Source: Pelargonium cotyledonis (taxonomy: Eukaryota > Streptophyta > Magnoliopsida > Geraniales > Geraniaceae). From it: 64,000 nucleotides of DNA. Numbering within the stretch: the stretch's first letter is position 1; each line of letters begins with the position of its first letter. Under the pieces are notes generated by a model. It was given only the letters and a program-made list of their open reading frames with translations, did no database searches and was not told the origin of the DNA. Location: the NCBI GenBank assembly GCA_036897625.1, contig JAYMTA010000024.1, positions 23,018-87,017 on the forward strand, in the 5' to 3' direction. Below, in pieces: positions 39,818 through 51,783 of this stretch. The translations under genes were made by a program, and so were the position numbers.

Positions 39818-42039
39818 GAATTGGATATAAGGAACCCTCTCTTGAGGCAAGTTTACTTGGATGAGATAAGAGTCTTCCGATCCTAATGACATTGACAGTT
39901 GAGAACAGAATCTCTTTATTTGAAGCTAGGAACCTTGACCTTGTAAGCAGAACCGGTGTTGCTTTTCTAAAGATGGCCCAATTAGTTCAAAATTCTTTCA
40001 GATTCTAAACACATTATATTCTCCACACCACAGCTTCCTTGTTCCGACATGCAAAGGTTTCAAGTCCATGAGGTTATGCCTATTAATAAGAGTTTCCTTT
40101 AACAGCAATCCTTCATTCGCTAGGAGAAGTACTTTACTTGATGATAGAAACATAAGAATAGAGGGCAGAATTGTATTTTTTTGAGAGTGGATTCCCTTAG
40201 TATTTCCTTGAACTTGAATCTGTATTCCTTACCAACTTGAGAACCCTAAAACCCACCTTCCCCACCTTCTCTCTGCGGTCGAAGGTCGGTCAATCTAGGC
40301 CAAGCTGTAGCTCTTTCAACTCCTAGGACTCTACTCTCAAAACAACTAGAACAAGAAATTCTATGAGTCCTTTATTTGCCTTCTAAGATAGGACATTATT
40401 TTACAGAGACTGTTAGATTCAGCTTGCTATAGACCTTCCCTCGACCGGCCAGACAGAGCTAGCAAAGGACTGGGATAGCTTGCTTTCAAGGAGGAATTAG
40501 AGTTAGGTTTGGTTCTATTAGATTGGTTTACTGAGTCCAAAACCGAAAGTGGTTAAGTTCGAGCTGGCAAAAGAAAGAATGTATTTGACTTCCTTTACCG
40601 TCACAGTCAAGAGATTCTGTTTAGACTTCATTGGCCTACTTTCACAAGCTACTGTTTGCTGTCTCTATCATGCTCTATCAAGAAAGCTGCATTCAGTTAT
40701 TAGACTCCTTTATCAGGAGTTGAGTTAGGATTATCTGCCAGCTATACAGTCGGATTACCTCATTGGAGATAAACTAGCCTAGCTTTTAGGGCAACAATCT
40801 GAGATTAGGAATACAGAAGAGAGGATTTCTAGGTTGGAATCTAAGACTAGTTAGGTTAGGTAAGTTGGTATACCCAGAAAAAAGTACCTCAATTGACCGG
40901 AACTTTCTATTTGAACTAACGAGACTAAGCTAAAGTCAGAGTTCTAAAAGTAAAGTAACTCATTCAACTTGAAAAAAGTTAAAGATATTGTATTGACTCA
41001 ATTGAAAGCCAAGAACACCTGTCTCCTATACTATCTATATCTCTATATTAACATATCTAATATATTCTAATACTATAATTACTATAATAACTACAATAAA
41101 GGGAATATACTATCTCTTACTAGCATCTATTCCTCTACCACTATTCCATCTCTTGCTCCTCTAAGTTCAGACAAAACTAGGACTATAAACTTGAGTTCTA
41201 CTGCCTTGACTTTACTTTAAGAGATTTTGTAAACCTGGAAACTGAGGACTTATATACTTTACACTTTACTTCCTTGTAGCTCATAACGACTTCCTTAAAC
41301 TTGCTTCCAAATAGAGGAGACTCTCCTGGATAACTTGTGTTTATTTCTTAAAAACACCTTATTAACGGCACAAAATCTGAAAGAAACTAGCTAACTGAAA
41401 CCCTTTTTTTTTAGAACTTATTAGATAGTCTATAACTTTAGAAAAAACTCTTTCTCTAGTAAAAAAACTACACTCAAAAGTAGGATAACCTCGGTAAGAG
41501 ACTTATCAAGATAAACTTATTTTTAAAAAGCCAGTAACATAGCTAGAATAAGACAGAGTACAGACAATACATGAGTTCAAAGTCCTATCATAGACTACGA
41601 ATAGAGAGAGTTCCTTATATCATCTTCGATAGAATCTTAGGGAATATACTCTCAGTAAGGCTGCTATAAGACAAAGGTTCAAGTGGCGTAGTATGTATTA
41701 CAAGAAAGTCCAAGTAAAACTACTATCTCTACTATTAGTAAGACTCTCAAATTTGGTCAAAATCCCTTTCATTACACTTCGTTTATCCGGAGTTTGGGTT
41801 ACCTTACTACATTCCGTTAAACTAATACCCTTTAGAAGGTCATAAGCACAGAATACTATTCTAAATACTTCTGGGGTGCATGGTTAAAAGTCTGTTCCTA
41901 CCTCTATTATTTAGTAACCTGGTATGAGTAAAAAACTCTTTATATTACAAGAATTTTAATATAGAGCACGTTTCCCTCTCAGTCTCAGAGAGAAAAAAGC
42001 CTTCCCACTAACTTCTAGCTTTTAGTGGTACAAACTTAA

Positions 42040-42252
42040 TTGATAAACTCTTTAATACTAAATATACTGGGGAATACCGGTAAGAGTATAGCTAGAGGCA
42101 ACAGCAACATAGTCAACAAGAAGACGGTAATCTCCCTTAAGAAGACAGGTCTGGGTAATAAGAGAAGTATACAGATACGGAGTAGTACAAAGACTGGTCT
42201 AGGAGCTATCAAGATAGAGATTCCAGATATAGGTAAGAGTAAGGCTTTCTAA
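42040..42252 (+). repeat. Purine-rich island, 70-codon open frame
   Basis: The frame has a TTG start and would encode a small basic peptide rich in Lys, Gly, Ser, Thr and Ile. It carries two internal copies of the tetrapeptide-like unit KTGLG (about residues 36-40 and 51-55). At DNA level these are AAGACAGGTCTGG and AAGACTGGTCTAG, the same words that mark the islands at 34.7 and 49.7 kb. The internal repetition suggests a repeat array that happens to be open. A real short protein cannot be excluded, but no family is recognised. Confidence 0.3.
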
Positions 42253-45200
42253 AGGGTAGCTGTCTTCCCAGTATTCCTTGTAGCTAGGCCTTCAGCTTCC
42301 TATTGTAGTTACTTTCTTATACTTCTTAGAGTCCTTTTTTGTCCGGAAGTTTTGAAGCCGTTCGTATCCTATAGTAAGAGAGGGTGAACCTTCCTTGAGA
42401 TAGTTACACTAAGATCTGAGCAAAAGCCTTGATGAAAAGTTCACTAGCAAGCATTTCGTAAGTTCAAAGCCTACCTTTAATCTTTCTCTTAGGACTTCCT
42501 TTTAGTATTGTGCAATAAATAAGTTTCACTCAAACCTTGTGTGATAGGTCACAGTTATACACCAAGGATTCGCTTTCATACAGGTAAAACTTGTGCTTTT
42601 AGTATTAATTGGGAAAGTCAAACATAGATAGAAAATAGAAAAAACCCGTCTTAAGCAGTTGCACCTTAGACTAAGAAGAAAAACCTTTCGACTCATTTAA
42701 GAGGCCCTCTAATCTAAGCTTGTTATTATAATCGAATCTTCACCCTCTCGTTTTAGGGATTTGAATTGTATACTCAAAAAGAGAAGCCTTCGCTATTAGA
42801 AACTTAGACTTGTCAAGATGAATCTTGCCTGGGTTACATAAGAAATCTAGCTACACTTAAACAAGTAAGGAAATAAGATATTGAAGACTCCTATCCTAAT
42901 AGAATACATAATCAAATAAAACAAGTTTAAAGAAACAAGGAATCTTACTTTCGAACTAAGACTAATAAAGTCTAATACTAATTGCTGGAAAGTAAAAAGT
43001 CTAAATGAGAAAAGACAAGGTAATAAGAATTCTAAGAATCACTTAGATAGAAAGAAATCCAGAATCTAACGACAATCCGTATAGTATGAGCTTCTATACT
43101 TGGTGAATAAGAGCACTTTAGAATTAACCCGAGGTAGAGCAAATTGATTCCAGTAGAAATTCCAAGAGTTCAAAACCTGTCATATATTAAAGAATCTGGT
43201 CCAAAATTAATATGCTGCCCCAATAAGCTAAGCCTTGAACGCAGAACAAGGAAAAAGTCTCAGAGTTCCGTTCGATTCCCTAGTATTGTTTAGTGATGTT
43301 CTCCTTTAAATACAGAAAGTTAGTCCTCTCTTTTCTAATACTAAAGGAAGCTTAGAATTTTTTGCTAGTTATTCCTATACTTTTACTAAAGCGAACTACT
43401 TCTAATCTAAAAAACACCCGGTAAACCTGCCTTTTAATTAAGCAAAAGGAATGAGTTTACTTATAAGTTGTACATTTTTTAATTTAGATTCCAGGAATTC
43501 TAGTCTAAAATAAACGGAGTAATAAAGTTCTTTTGTTAACTAAAAAGGGCTGTTAAAACGATAAAGTAAAGGTAACTAACAAACTTTTTCCTGGAAGACT
43601 TTACTTTGTAAAATGAAAGGACTTGTAAACGAAAAAGGCAGAAATCCAGGTTTAGGATTCCATGAGGTTGGTGTGAGACAAAAAGTTATTAGCTTAAAAC
43701 CTTTAAAGGAACTTCTATTAAAGCTTTGTTTTCTGTAATTTGTTTTCATTGGTTTAATAAATTAGGTATTATTTGAATCTAAATTATTTCAGTGTAGTTT
43801 CTTAAAGAGAGGACTTCTTCGTTTAAATAGTAACCCCATCAAATCTAGATTGAAGTATTCATTGTTGGAGTCCTAAGTAGAACCTTTTCAGTAAGGAATT
43901 AATACAAACGTTTGCCTGCAGAAGTATAGCTCAATTTTTCATTGTACTAATAAAGCGTAGTTACTCTTTCAAAATGAGGTATACCCAGTTTCACAAATAT
44001 TATTAAGTAATATCCAAATGTAAATAATTTACAAATCAGGGACCTATTAATCTTAAACAATCTATAATATCTCGGACACCAACTTTGCTGAAATCGGGAC
44101 CTGTGGTCAATTTTTTATACTTTCTAAACAAGTTCAGTGTTGAATTCTTTTTTATGATAAGGGGATGATCCTCACCAAAGCTGAAATGGAACAAAAAGCA
44201 GAAGTTCGAAGCCTAAGTTTTTCCTTATAGGGATTTTCTTATTTACTCGATTTTACTTATTAAACCACCTTTAGTTATATCTAGATATAGAGGGAACCCC
44301 CTTAGTTGTTTACGAGTTAGTACAGAAAAAATCAAAGCCATACATTTTAGTAATGTTATAATCCACTGAGTTACCTACTTATAACACAAAGTTGAATACA
44401 TAGACCAGAAGAGATAGAGAATTTTTAGTATTTGCGTAGTCATAAAAGGAACTCGAATTCCAGTACTAGTATCTGAACCGCATATAATTAGCACCTCTTC
44501 GTATAACTTTGTAGGTCTCTAAAAAGGTGGGTCCGGTTTAGCTATAGGCAGTGACATATTAAATTTGTGCCATCAAGCCCTACTCTTTTAAAAGCTGCTT
44601 CTAATATTATTGACCTCAATATTTTGAAATTTATCCTTAATTATCTCTACTCAACTACTCCTTTAATAACAAAAGTCCTAGAGCAACCCTCCAGTTATCC
44701 CTAAAAAAGAATAGCTGGACTCAAGCTAGAATTACTAAACCAGTAAAAAACACTATCTCTTCTAGGTATTCCCGGTGCTTAATTAGCACAAGCTTCCTCG
44801 GAGGGCTGTAGGCAAGAAACACCCCTTACCTATACTACTTCGAATTCCCTATTCAGTAACAAAGTCTTTAGGTTTCACTCATTTACTCTATCAAATCAAA
44901 TGTCTTTGTCCAAGTTCCAAGTACAGGGTTTTAAAGTTAAGGTTGTTATCCGGGTATTTCTCTTTCATTTAGCTTTAACGGGATAGGTATTTTATAAGTA
45001 AGGGGGATTCTAAAACATCTTGAAAAAGGACTCTTTTAAACTAAAATGTACAGCGGTGCCTGAACTGGTAATAAAGGGCATTATAGATAGTAACGAGAGT
45101 AACTAAGGTATTATTCTTTTTTTAATCTGGATTTGTTATCCTTAGTTTTTATGAAAAGTATTTAATTTAAGAGTAATACATACTAAAAAACTCCTATACT

Positions 45201-45951
45201 ATCTATTCTTAACAAGATAATACAGTTCCTCCAATCCCAATAAGTACACAATAGCTACGGTTTGTACAGATTGCACTAAGTCAGGTAATACAGCTAAGAC
45301 GTATAATAGTCTCGAGAGTCTAGCTAGAGGGATGGGAGAATCCGCTTCAGAAATTCAGCAATCCCGCAGCCAACCACGTGAATAAAAGAAGTTGTTAATA
45401 ATAGAAATAGTAAAGAGTTCCTTGGCCCTGCTAAGCTCTTTTTTACAGAACAAGGGGTAGGATTCATTGAAATAGCAGGAGTTTCTTAACGAATATTACT
45501 TACTTAAAGGGAAGGCTCATAGGAAAGTTTTGCAGTATCAGATATTCCAAGTTAAGGGAAGGGGTACTATAGATCAGATCAAAAAGGTCTAGTTGCAGCT
45601 TCAGTTAGGGATCAAGAAGACTAAGTTTAGAAAGAGAAATCTCTTACTGTCTCTATCACTTGGATAGTAATTCTGAATTGAAATATATGGGGTTTTCCTT
45701 CGTTCCTCAAAATTTTCAAGTACTTATCTTAAGAGCTATCTGTATCTCTGGATAGGCCTTGGCTTTATAGACTTTCTACCGTATTTAATTTTCGGGAATT
45801 TGTAAAATAAGTAACACAAAAGCAACCTACTAAGTTTTTATCTCCTACTTAACCGGATTTTTACATAAAGCACTTTATTACTCGAGAGTCCTAAAAAGCT
45901 TCAGATTCTCGTAAAAAGAGCTCTCAAAAAAACCTTGTACAAATTGGTAAT

Positions 45952-45980
45952 GGTATATATAATCTATAGATTATAATACC
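45952..45980. repeat. 18-base perfect palindrome inside a bulged hairpin
   Basis: TATAATCTA at 45958-45966 is followed immediately by its own reverse complement (45967-45975). After a single bulged A, the flanks GGTAT and ATACC continue the pairing out to 45952 and 45980. It would form a cruciform or a long-stem RNA hairpin with no spacer. No gene adjoins it. Confidence 0.75.
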
Positions 45981-46262
45981 TGACTTATTTGTTACTCTGT
46001 ATCTCCGGACCTATCCTCTTTATAGCTATAAACCTTACTTCTCTTGTAAAAAAAAATAACCCTTTATTTTAAGAATAAGAGTATCCATGATACAGTAATT
46101 GCACTCTTACCTAGCAAGTAAAAGATGCTCGGATATGATATTAGGAATAACTTTTGTTTCAATTCTCGGTACACTGAAATCCTGATTATAGAAATCACTT
46201 AGATAAGTACATTATTCAGTAACCTAGTTTATAATAATTCTAAACTCTTAGATAGGTAAGGC

Positions 46263-46334
46263 TGCCGGGTAGAGTAGCCGGTAAAGCGCGAGGCTCGTGA
46301 TCTGAAAACATAGGTTTTCATCCTGTCCCCGCTC
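46263..46334 (+). pseudogene. trnfM-like relic
   Basis: The sequence follows the plant mitochondrial initiator tRNA from end to end: GGGTAGAGTA near the 5' side, AGGCT-C-TGA in the anticodon region, and AGGTT..ATCCTGTCCCCGC at the 3' side. The acceptor pairs at five of seven positions (TGCCGGG with CCCCGCT) and the T-stem is good. The anticodon loop, CTCGTGA (46294-46300), reads CGU instead of CAU, and the anticodon stem keeps only three of five pairs. The D-arm is altered. It is therefore a decayed copy, or a gene whose transcript would need correction. Confidence 0.55.
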
Positions 46335-46446
46335 AAAACGGGAGTATATAAGAGAAGTAACTTTACATCAACAAGGAAGACCTGAAGGCCTGAGCTGCCG
46401 CAATTCCTTACTTTTTGTCGAAATGCCTTGAAAATTCTAAAACTTA

Positions 46447-46518
46447 CCTACTCTACGATTTGAACCTTCGTACATCGAATTGTGAAACCCCGTGCATTAC
46501 CAATTAAATAAGGTCCCC
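46447..46518 (-). pseudogene. Possible tRNA relic, identity uncertain
   Basis: Read on the minus strand, GGGGACCTTATTTAATTGG, then GGTTTCACAA, then GAAGGTTCAAATC have roughly the spacing of D-arm, anticodon loop and T-arm. The T-loop word is intact but its stem pairs only if the loop is enlarged to about ten bases. The D-arm resembles the TTTAATTGG type of plant mitochondrial elongator tRNA-Met. Too little pairs for a secure call. Confidence 0.25.
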
Positions 46519-49489
46519 TTTTCTTAATTTTAACTATAGAGTCATACAAGTTTATAGATTCTCATTTGCTTTACTTAGTTTTTTACTTCGCTTATTGGGT
46601 TTGGTGCCCGACAATCAGATTAATTAAAAATTAGGAGGCATTCTCAGAGGAATACCCTTATGTAGTATCTTAAACCTAGAGATTATCAAAATCTCTTAGT
46701 AGATCTACAAACATGCTACCTTGGACACACACTCTTTCTGATTTTAATCTAGAAATCTTGCTTAAGAAAATAATTATGAATAGAAATACAAAGTCTTCAA
46801 TATAGAACAACTCTATAGTCCTATATACTATATTCCCGCACTGTAATAACTGGGTATATTGGAGTTCCTGGCCTCTCTTATTATGTTATTCATTACTAAA
46901 GTGAGTTACTACCTATATGATTCTGATTCCAGCCTATTTCTAAAAGAGGACTTTATTCGTATAACAATATACGATCGCTTTATCAAATCAAATCAGATAA
47001 GAACTATAGCATTTTAAATAAAGCCAATTTATAAGAACAAATAATAAAAAGGTAGGCACCCCTCTCCCTAATAGGTAACATAAATTTATCATATGCCTAT
47101 GAAACCGACTTCTTCCCACCCTTTGTTTGCAGTTCTTGAGACTTTTTTTATCCTATTTAGTTTAGAAATTAGTCTATTCAGTACCCTACGAGACATAAAA
47201 ATTACACTAGATTTTCTTTCAAAACTTGAACGCTTTTCGTCTTTTAAAGAAAAAAGTGACTTTATTTAAGAATTTTATTATAGCGCTCGAGAACTTGGCA
47301 GTATACATTGGTATTTTAAGTAACGATTTACGGCGTAAAGTAAATTAGATATAAGCATTTGAGTTTCTTTTCTGGCCTTTGTCTGAATCCGACTGTCACA
47401 CTGATACAAGAGGGGTAAATTCTCAGTATTTATAAAATAGAGAACCCTTAAGTGATAATTTATAATAAGAATAAAAACCAAAAACACGCTAGAATACACC
47501 TTTAAGAATCCTACATAAGAGGTACCTTAACTAAACTTTTCCTGGTTTAATAACAGGAGTTCCCTCTTTTATTTAAATATAACTGGACTTGAACCTGTAC
47601 AAATCCTACTTACTTCTACTCAACCCCGTTTTAAGTGTCTCGGGGGATACAAAAAGACGGACTCGTTACCTATTGGTAAATACCTAGATTCATAAGCTAG
47701 ATTAAGTACCATATACTAAGGGATCCACTCAACTAAATACAAGACTCTACTCGCTTATAACTTGAACTGTCTAACATCTACCAATATTCGCCGTATTTCC
47801 AGAAACGTGCCTCTCTTCAAAAAGTAATTGTAATTTTAGTAATACCTAAGGTATGGAATTTAAAACAGAATTCTATCTAATAAGGGGTCTTTGACTATCA
47901 TCAAGAAGGATAAATTAAATAAGATAAACTTCCTAAGAGCGGCAAAGGACTCCAAGTGGATACATACTACATTTTTGCTTTTGGATTCTACCTTCTAAGA
48001 CTAGGGATCTAACAAAGCTAAGAAGCGCGCGAACCTTATTCTATATCCTATGAGCAGAAAAGGAAAACCGGTTTCGTTTTAGGAAGGGCCCCATTAAGAT
48101 TTAAGGGCATTCCAATTAACTTGAGCTTTTCTATGACAGTTTTAAAAGTAATCGTGCATTAATAACCTTCTATGATAGATTCTTTTCTATATTTTCCTGC
48201 TGTTTTACTCTACCTTTTCTTTGTAAAATCTCTATCTGGTATTTTCGGGCTAGAAACACATAACATAACTGCTTAAATTTGTTACAAATACCTCTCTTCA
48301 GCACTTTTTTGTTAGAAAGAATCCTTACAATGAGTGTCCCTCGTTTTCATTAGTACTTTTGGAGTATATACTCTTGTTTACATTTAAAAGTCTTCTCAAG
48401 GACTCATTAAAGGGACCCGTTTTGTTTAATTTAATACAGAAAAACGAGATTGAGTCTTAAAGAACTTACTAGGGCCTTTCCTTCTTGATGCATCTTTTAT
48501 AGACTCTATACAAGCTACTAAATTATTTATTATTATTATGAAATTCCTAAAGTTCTGATATATAAAAAGAGCTACTTGTATTTCCTTAGAAGGTATTCCT
48601 TGAGTTGAAAACCCCCCACCGGTCTGGACTAGCTGTGAGTTACTCGTTAGTTTTTTCCTTTACTTTAAGGTAAGTACTTAAAAGGTAATGCTAGGGGTAA
48701 TAAGAGTTGGGATATTATGGATTATTTGAGTCCTTTGGGTCAAGTTTCGGGGATCCTTTTCGCTTTCTGAAGGTAAAGCAGACGCAACAGTTCAAGTCCT
48801 GTATATCTTAATTAAAAGAAATCGATTACGTTCAAAAGAATACTCGTTTTTTTAGAAAGACCCACTCGATATAGATCGGCGGAAAATAACCTATAAGAGA
48901 TCTCATTTAGATACTTATGTTGCTTATGTGTTTGCACACTCCTTTTTTTTTTTTGTAAATTAAGTACAAGCAAAGAGAATCCTTAATCGATAACAGTTGT
49001 ATTCTCTCCCAACAATTACTAAGAACTCAGGACGTAAGAAACCGCTTTTAATAAAAAAAGTTATGCAACCCGTGTTTTGAGCAAGAATCATAGGTTCAAG
49101 ACGACTCCTATACTAATACTATCTTAAATTGTAAAACTGCATACAAGCTTACTGGAATTCCTATAACCAAGAAGCATGACTCTTTTGTACTATTAAAAGA
49201 GTTAGTTCGATACGTAATCTATTCTTAATAAAGAAAATTTCTTGATAATGGGTCCCTACTTGTACCAGTTCGCGCGGTGGAGCGCTCAGGAAAAGGTCCT
49301 TTAATATTAAGATATAGGAAACCTACCTTAAAAGGCTTAAGCAATACTTGATTAGCTACGTCCTTAAGAATTTGAGGTTAGGTTATCTTAAGCCCTTTCA
49401 CAAGATGGATAGTTTTCTATTCTATAGAGAAATTTAGACACAAGCTTTACCTTTAGTTTGAATACTCGTTTGACTTAAATAGATGGGAT

Positions 49490-49975
49490 TAGCTCGTAAG
49501 ATGAAGAAGAGTACTGCTGCTAAAAGTCAAATCCAGGTTAAGAGTGTAGGTATCCTTTAAGGTTAGGATTAGGAATAAGTCAATAAGAAGTTCATGAGAT
49601 TAGAACCTAAGTATTCTTTTGTTTTTGCATTTTGGTTAAAGAGTTTCCAGTAACCGAACTAAAGTTTCAGTCTGTTTTTGTGTATAGTTATAAGAAGAGG
49701 ACTCCTTCTACGAGGAAGGTCTAGCTATGAAGACCGAAAGGACTCCTAAGAAAGAAGTTACAGATATGTTTAAGAGTGTAGGTATTATTATCGTCAAGAA
49801 AGGTGTGCGGGTTAAGGAAAGCTTTAGTTTGGTCTTAGGTTCCTGATCTAGTTTTTAAGTACTAGTATAGCTATTAAGATTAAGGCAGGTCTAGATATAG
49901 CTGTAAAAGGTAGGTCTGAACGAAGTGAGGAGGAGCGCTTTTTAACTAAGACTACATATAAGATAAGGTAAGCAT
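49490..49975 (+). repeat. Purine-rich repeat island with 19-base repeat
   Basis: This island shows the same vocabulary as those at 34.7, 42.1 and 54.9 kb: ATGAAGA, TAAGAGTGTAGGTAT (twice, near 49540 and 49775), GGCAGGTCTAG, and the exact 19-base word TAGGTCTGAACGAAGTGAG at 49911-49929. Short frames starting ATGAAGA are open for about 20-35 codons and would give Lys-rich peptides. No domain is recognised. I interpret it as a degenerate dispersed repeat. Confidence 0.35.
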
Positions 49976-50005
49976 CTAAAAACAGGGAAGTTCCTGAACC
50001 CGGGT

Positions 50006-50025
50006 ATTATATTATATTATATTAT
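50006..50025. repeat. ATTAT microsatellite, four copies
   Basis: The pentanucleotide ATTAT occurs four times in a row (50006-50025), followed by an A-run. It is a simple-sequence repeat of no evident function. Confidence 0.8.
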
Positions 50026-51720
50026 AAAAAAACGAGTGCTCGGGAGTATGAAAGTGCTCTCTCTACCTTGAGTTATTAATGAAATAGAAGTTCTATATAA
50101 TCTAAAGTTGAGTTAGTATTTTCATTTGAAAGGACTTAAGTTATTACTTAGAAAAAGGTTAAAATGGATAAACTCTAGAATGTCTAGGAATAAATAGCAA
50201 GTTCCCTTAATTTAAACTATAAGCTAGACTTTCCCAGTACAAGGTAACATCTATTGCGGATCACGCGTCCTTAGTTCATTAAGTAAAAATGAAAATCTAC
50301 CAACTCTATACCGCCCTCAAAAAAGATTTGTACTATATAGTTTACCTTAGTTTATCGGGCTTATTATTCTATACCACGATCAATTCACATACTTATGACC
50401 ATATCCTTATCAACTTAAAGAATACTTTAGATTAGTGCCCCAATAGCAGCAAAAGCAAGACTTGAGATAAATCTTTTTGAGGTCTTTACTAGACAGCCCC
50501 GGCTTCAGTGTTATAACATTAGGTCTACCGTTTTCTACTCATTTTTTGGGAAGAATTTTAACTATTTAAAGTGTTAAAAATGATAGAGGGTTCTTTACTA
50601 ACTTAGAGTTATCCTAAAATAGAATAAGATGCTTTTCTAATACTTGAATGGCATTGCTCTTTTGTTGCTTACTTTTTATAAATATAAAATCAAATCCAAG
50701 TCTTCAAAACCTAGATGCAAGCTTATGGGAAAGCTCTAATAGGGGTACACCCTAAATGTATTCTTATCAGAATTAGGGAATAGATCGCTCTAATTTTTGT
50801 TATATAAGAAAACAAGATTTTCTAGCTAACAAACTTTACTAATTCAGGTTTCCAAGTGTAACTGAAATATTCCAAAATTCAATATGACATAATTTCCTAT
50901 TAGTAAAAATATTTAGTAAAAGGGAGCGCTTTGTTCCTTATTTAACTTACTAGGGATTACTTTCATTTTTTAGGGTCCTGTTGTGACAATAAGAGGCGTC
51001 CTGTATTTAATTTAGTAGTCCATAAGACCAAGTCATTAAAAAGTAAGACTTAACCTAACTAGCAACAAGCAAATAAGTTTGAAAATAAAAACCATAAAGA
51101 TTTTGAAAGAGATTCCTTAAAAGAAAGAATCAAAGAGTTTCCTAGTTTTTAAATATTCCGAATAGGTAATTCAAGGTTGTTGTTGTGTAAAATTGGGAGT
51201 TTATAGAGTAGTATCCATACAAAAAGGGGGTAGTAAAAAGGTAAAGACAACTTCTCTTAATTTGGACGACTTTAGATCTGTTCTTTTCCCCCTTGCCTTA
51301 AACCAACAATAAGAAAAGAAATCATCCCCCTTTCTATTGAAAATAAGACTTTCTAGATTTGTTTTATCGTAAGCGTACAAACTCAAGAACACGTAGCTCT
51401 AGCAACCCTTAAGGAAACCCTACTCCAAAAAGGATTCCTGCTTTCCAAAGTAAGAAGGTTTTAGCCCTCCTTATTATAATTTCCTTTGATGTTTACTCTA
51501 CCACTAAAAAGAAAGCTTTCCTTGAATTAAAGAAATGCATTAGCCAGGCCCCTGAGAAAAAACTTTTTAAGCACTTAATTTGAAGGGTTTTTAAGTCAAT
51601 AGTTTAGAATTGTTAAGGATAACGAATCCAAATTAACAAGATAAATGAAAGCTCTTACTGTCCTCTAGAATCTTGTTCTAAAACTCGAGATTGGATACTA
51701 AAAATTCCTAAAAAGGGTAG

Positions 51721-51783
51721 ACCCCTTCCTATAGGGGTGGGATTTGCTTATAGGAGTCTCCTTTTATAGAGAAAAGGAGGCTC
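51721..51783. repeat. Two adjacent hairpins
   Basis: The first pairs ACCCC (51721-51725) with GGGGT (51734-51738) around eight bases. The second pairs GAGTCTCCTTTT (51754-51765) with AAAAGGAGGCTC (51772-51783) around the six-base loop ATAGAG; its 12 pairs include one T-G wobble. The second resembles a terminator-strength stem, but no T-tract or gene precedes it. The two together again resemble a double-hairpin element. Confidence 0.75.

Larger units (their letters stand above)
38401..41300. repeat. G+C-richer segment with degenerate direct and inverted repeats
   Basis: By eye this segment is around 40% G+C, clearly above its flanks, and lacks most of the palindromic words found elsewhere. 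It holds a 27-base direct repeat with one mismatch (39224-39250 and 39791-39817), a 15-base inverted repeat (39122-39136 against 39845-39859), and a 14-base word shared in inverse orientation with the 5 kb segment (39158-39171). GAGCTAAG-type words occur near 38780 and 39294 and also near 34.9 kb. Several frames of about 50 codons are open on the minus strand, as the composition predicts; none is recognisable. It may be a decayed element or sequence of separate origin. Confidence 0.45.
41301..46262. other. A+T-rich non-coding stretch with two purine-rich islands
   Basis: No gene is recognised. Two islands of the purine-rich class lie at about 42040-42252 and 45221-45385; both contain GCTAGAGG words and are open in one plus-strand frame. 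A palindrome at 45952-45980 is listed separately. The rest shows only scattered short palindromes. Confidence 0.5.
46335..51720. other. A+T-rich non-coding stretch with a purine-rich island
   Basis: No protein gene is recognised. Weak tRNA-like shapes occur on the minus strand near 46.48 kb (listed) and as isolated T-arms near 47.6, 48.78 and 49.1 kb. At 48.78 kb a D-arm-like and a T-arm-like word follow one another without an anticodon arm. The purine-rich island at 49490-49975 and an ATTAT microsatellite are listed separately. AGGACTCCT occurs at 49698-49706 and 49739-49747. Confidence 0.5.

Noticed and set aside
48755-48810. D-arm-like word directly followed by a T-arm-like word
   Set aside because: No anticodon arm and no acceptor pairing; a truncated tRNA is possible but chance cannot be excluded.
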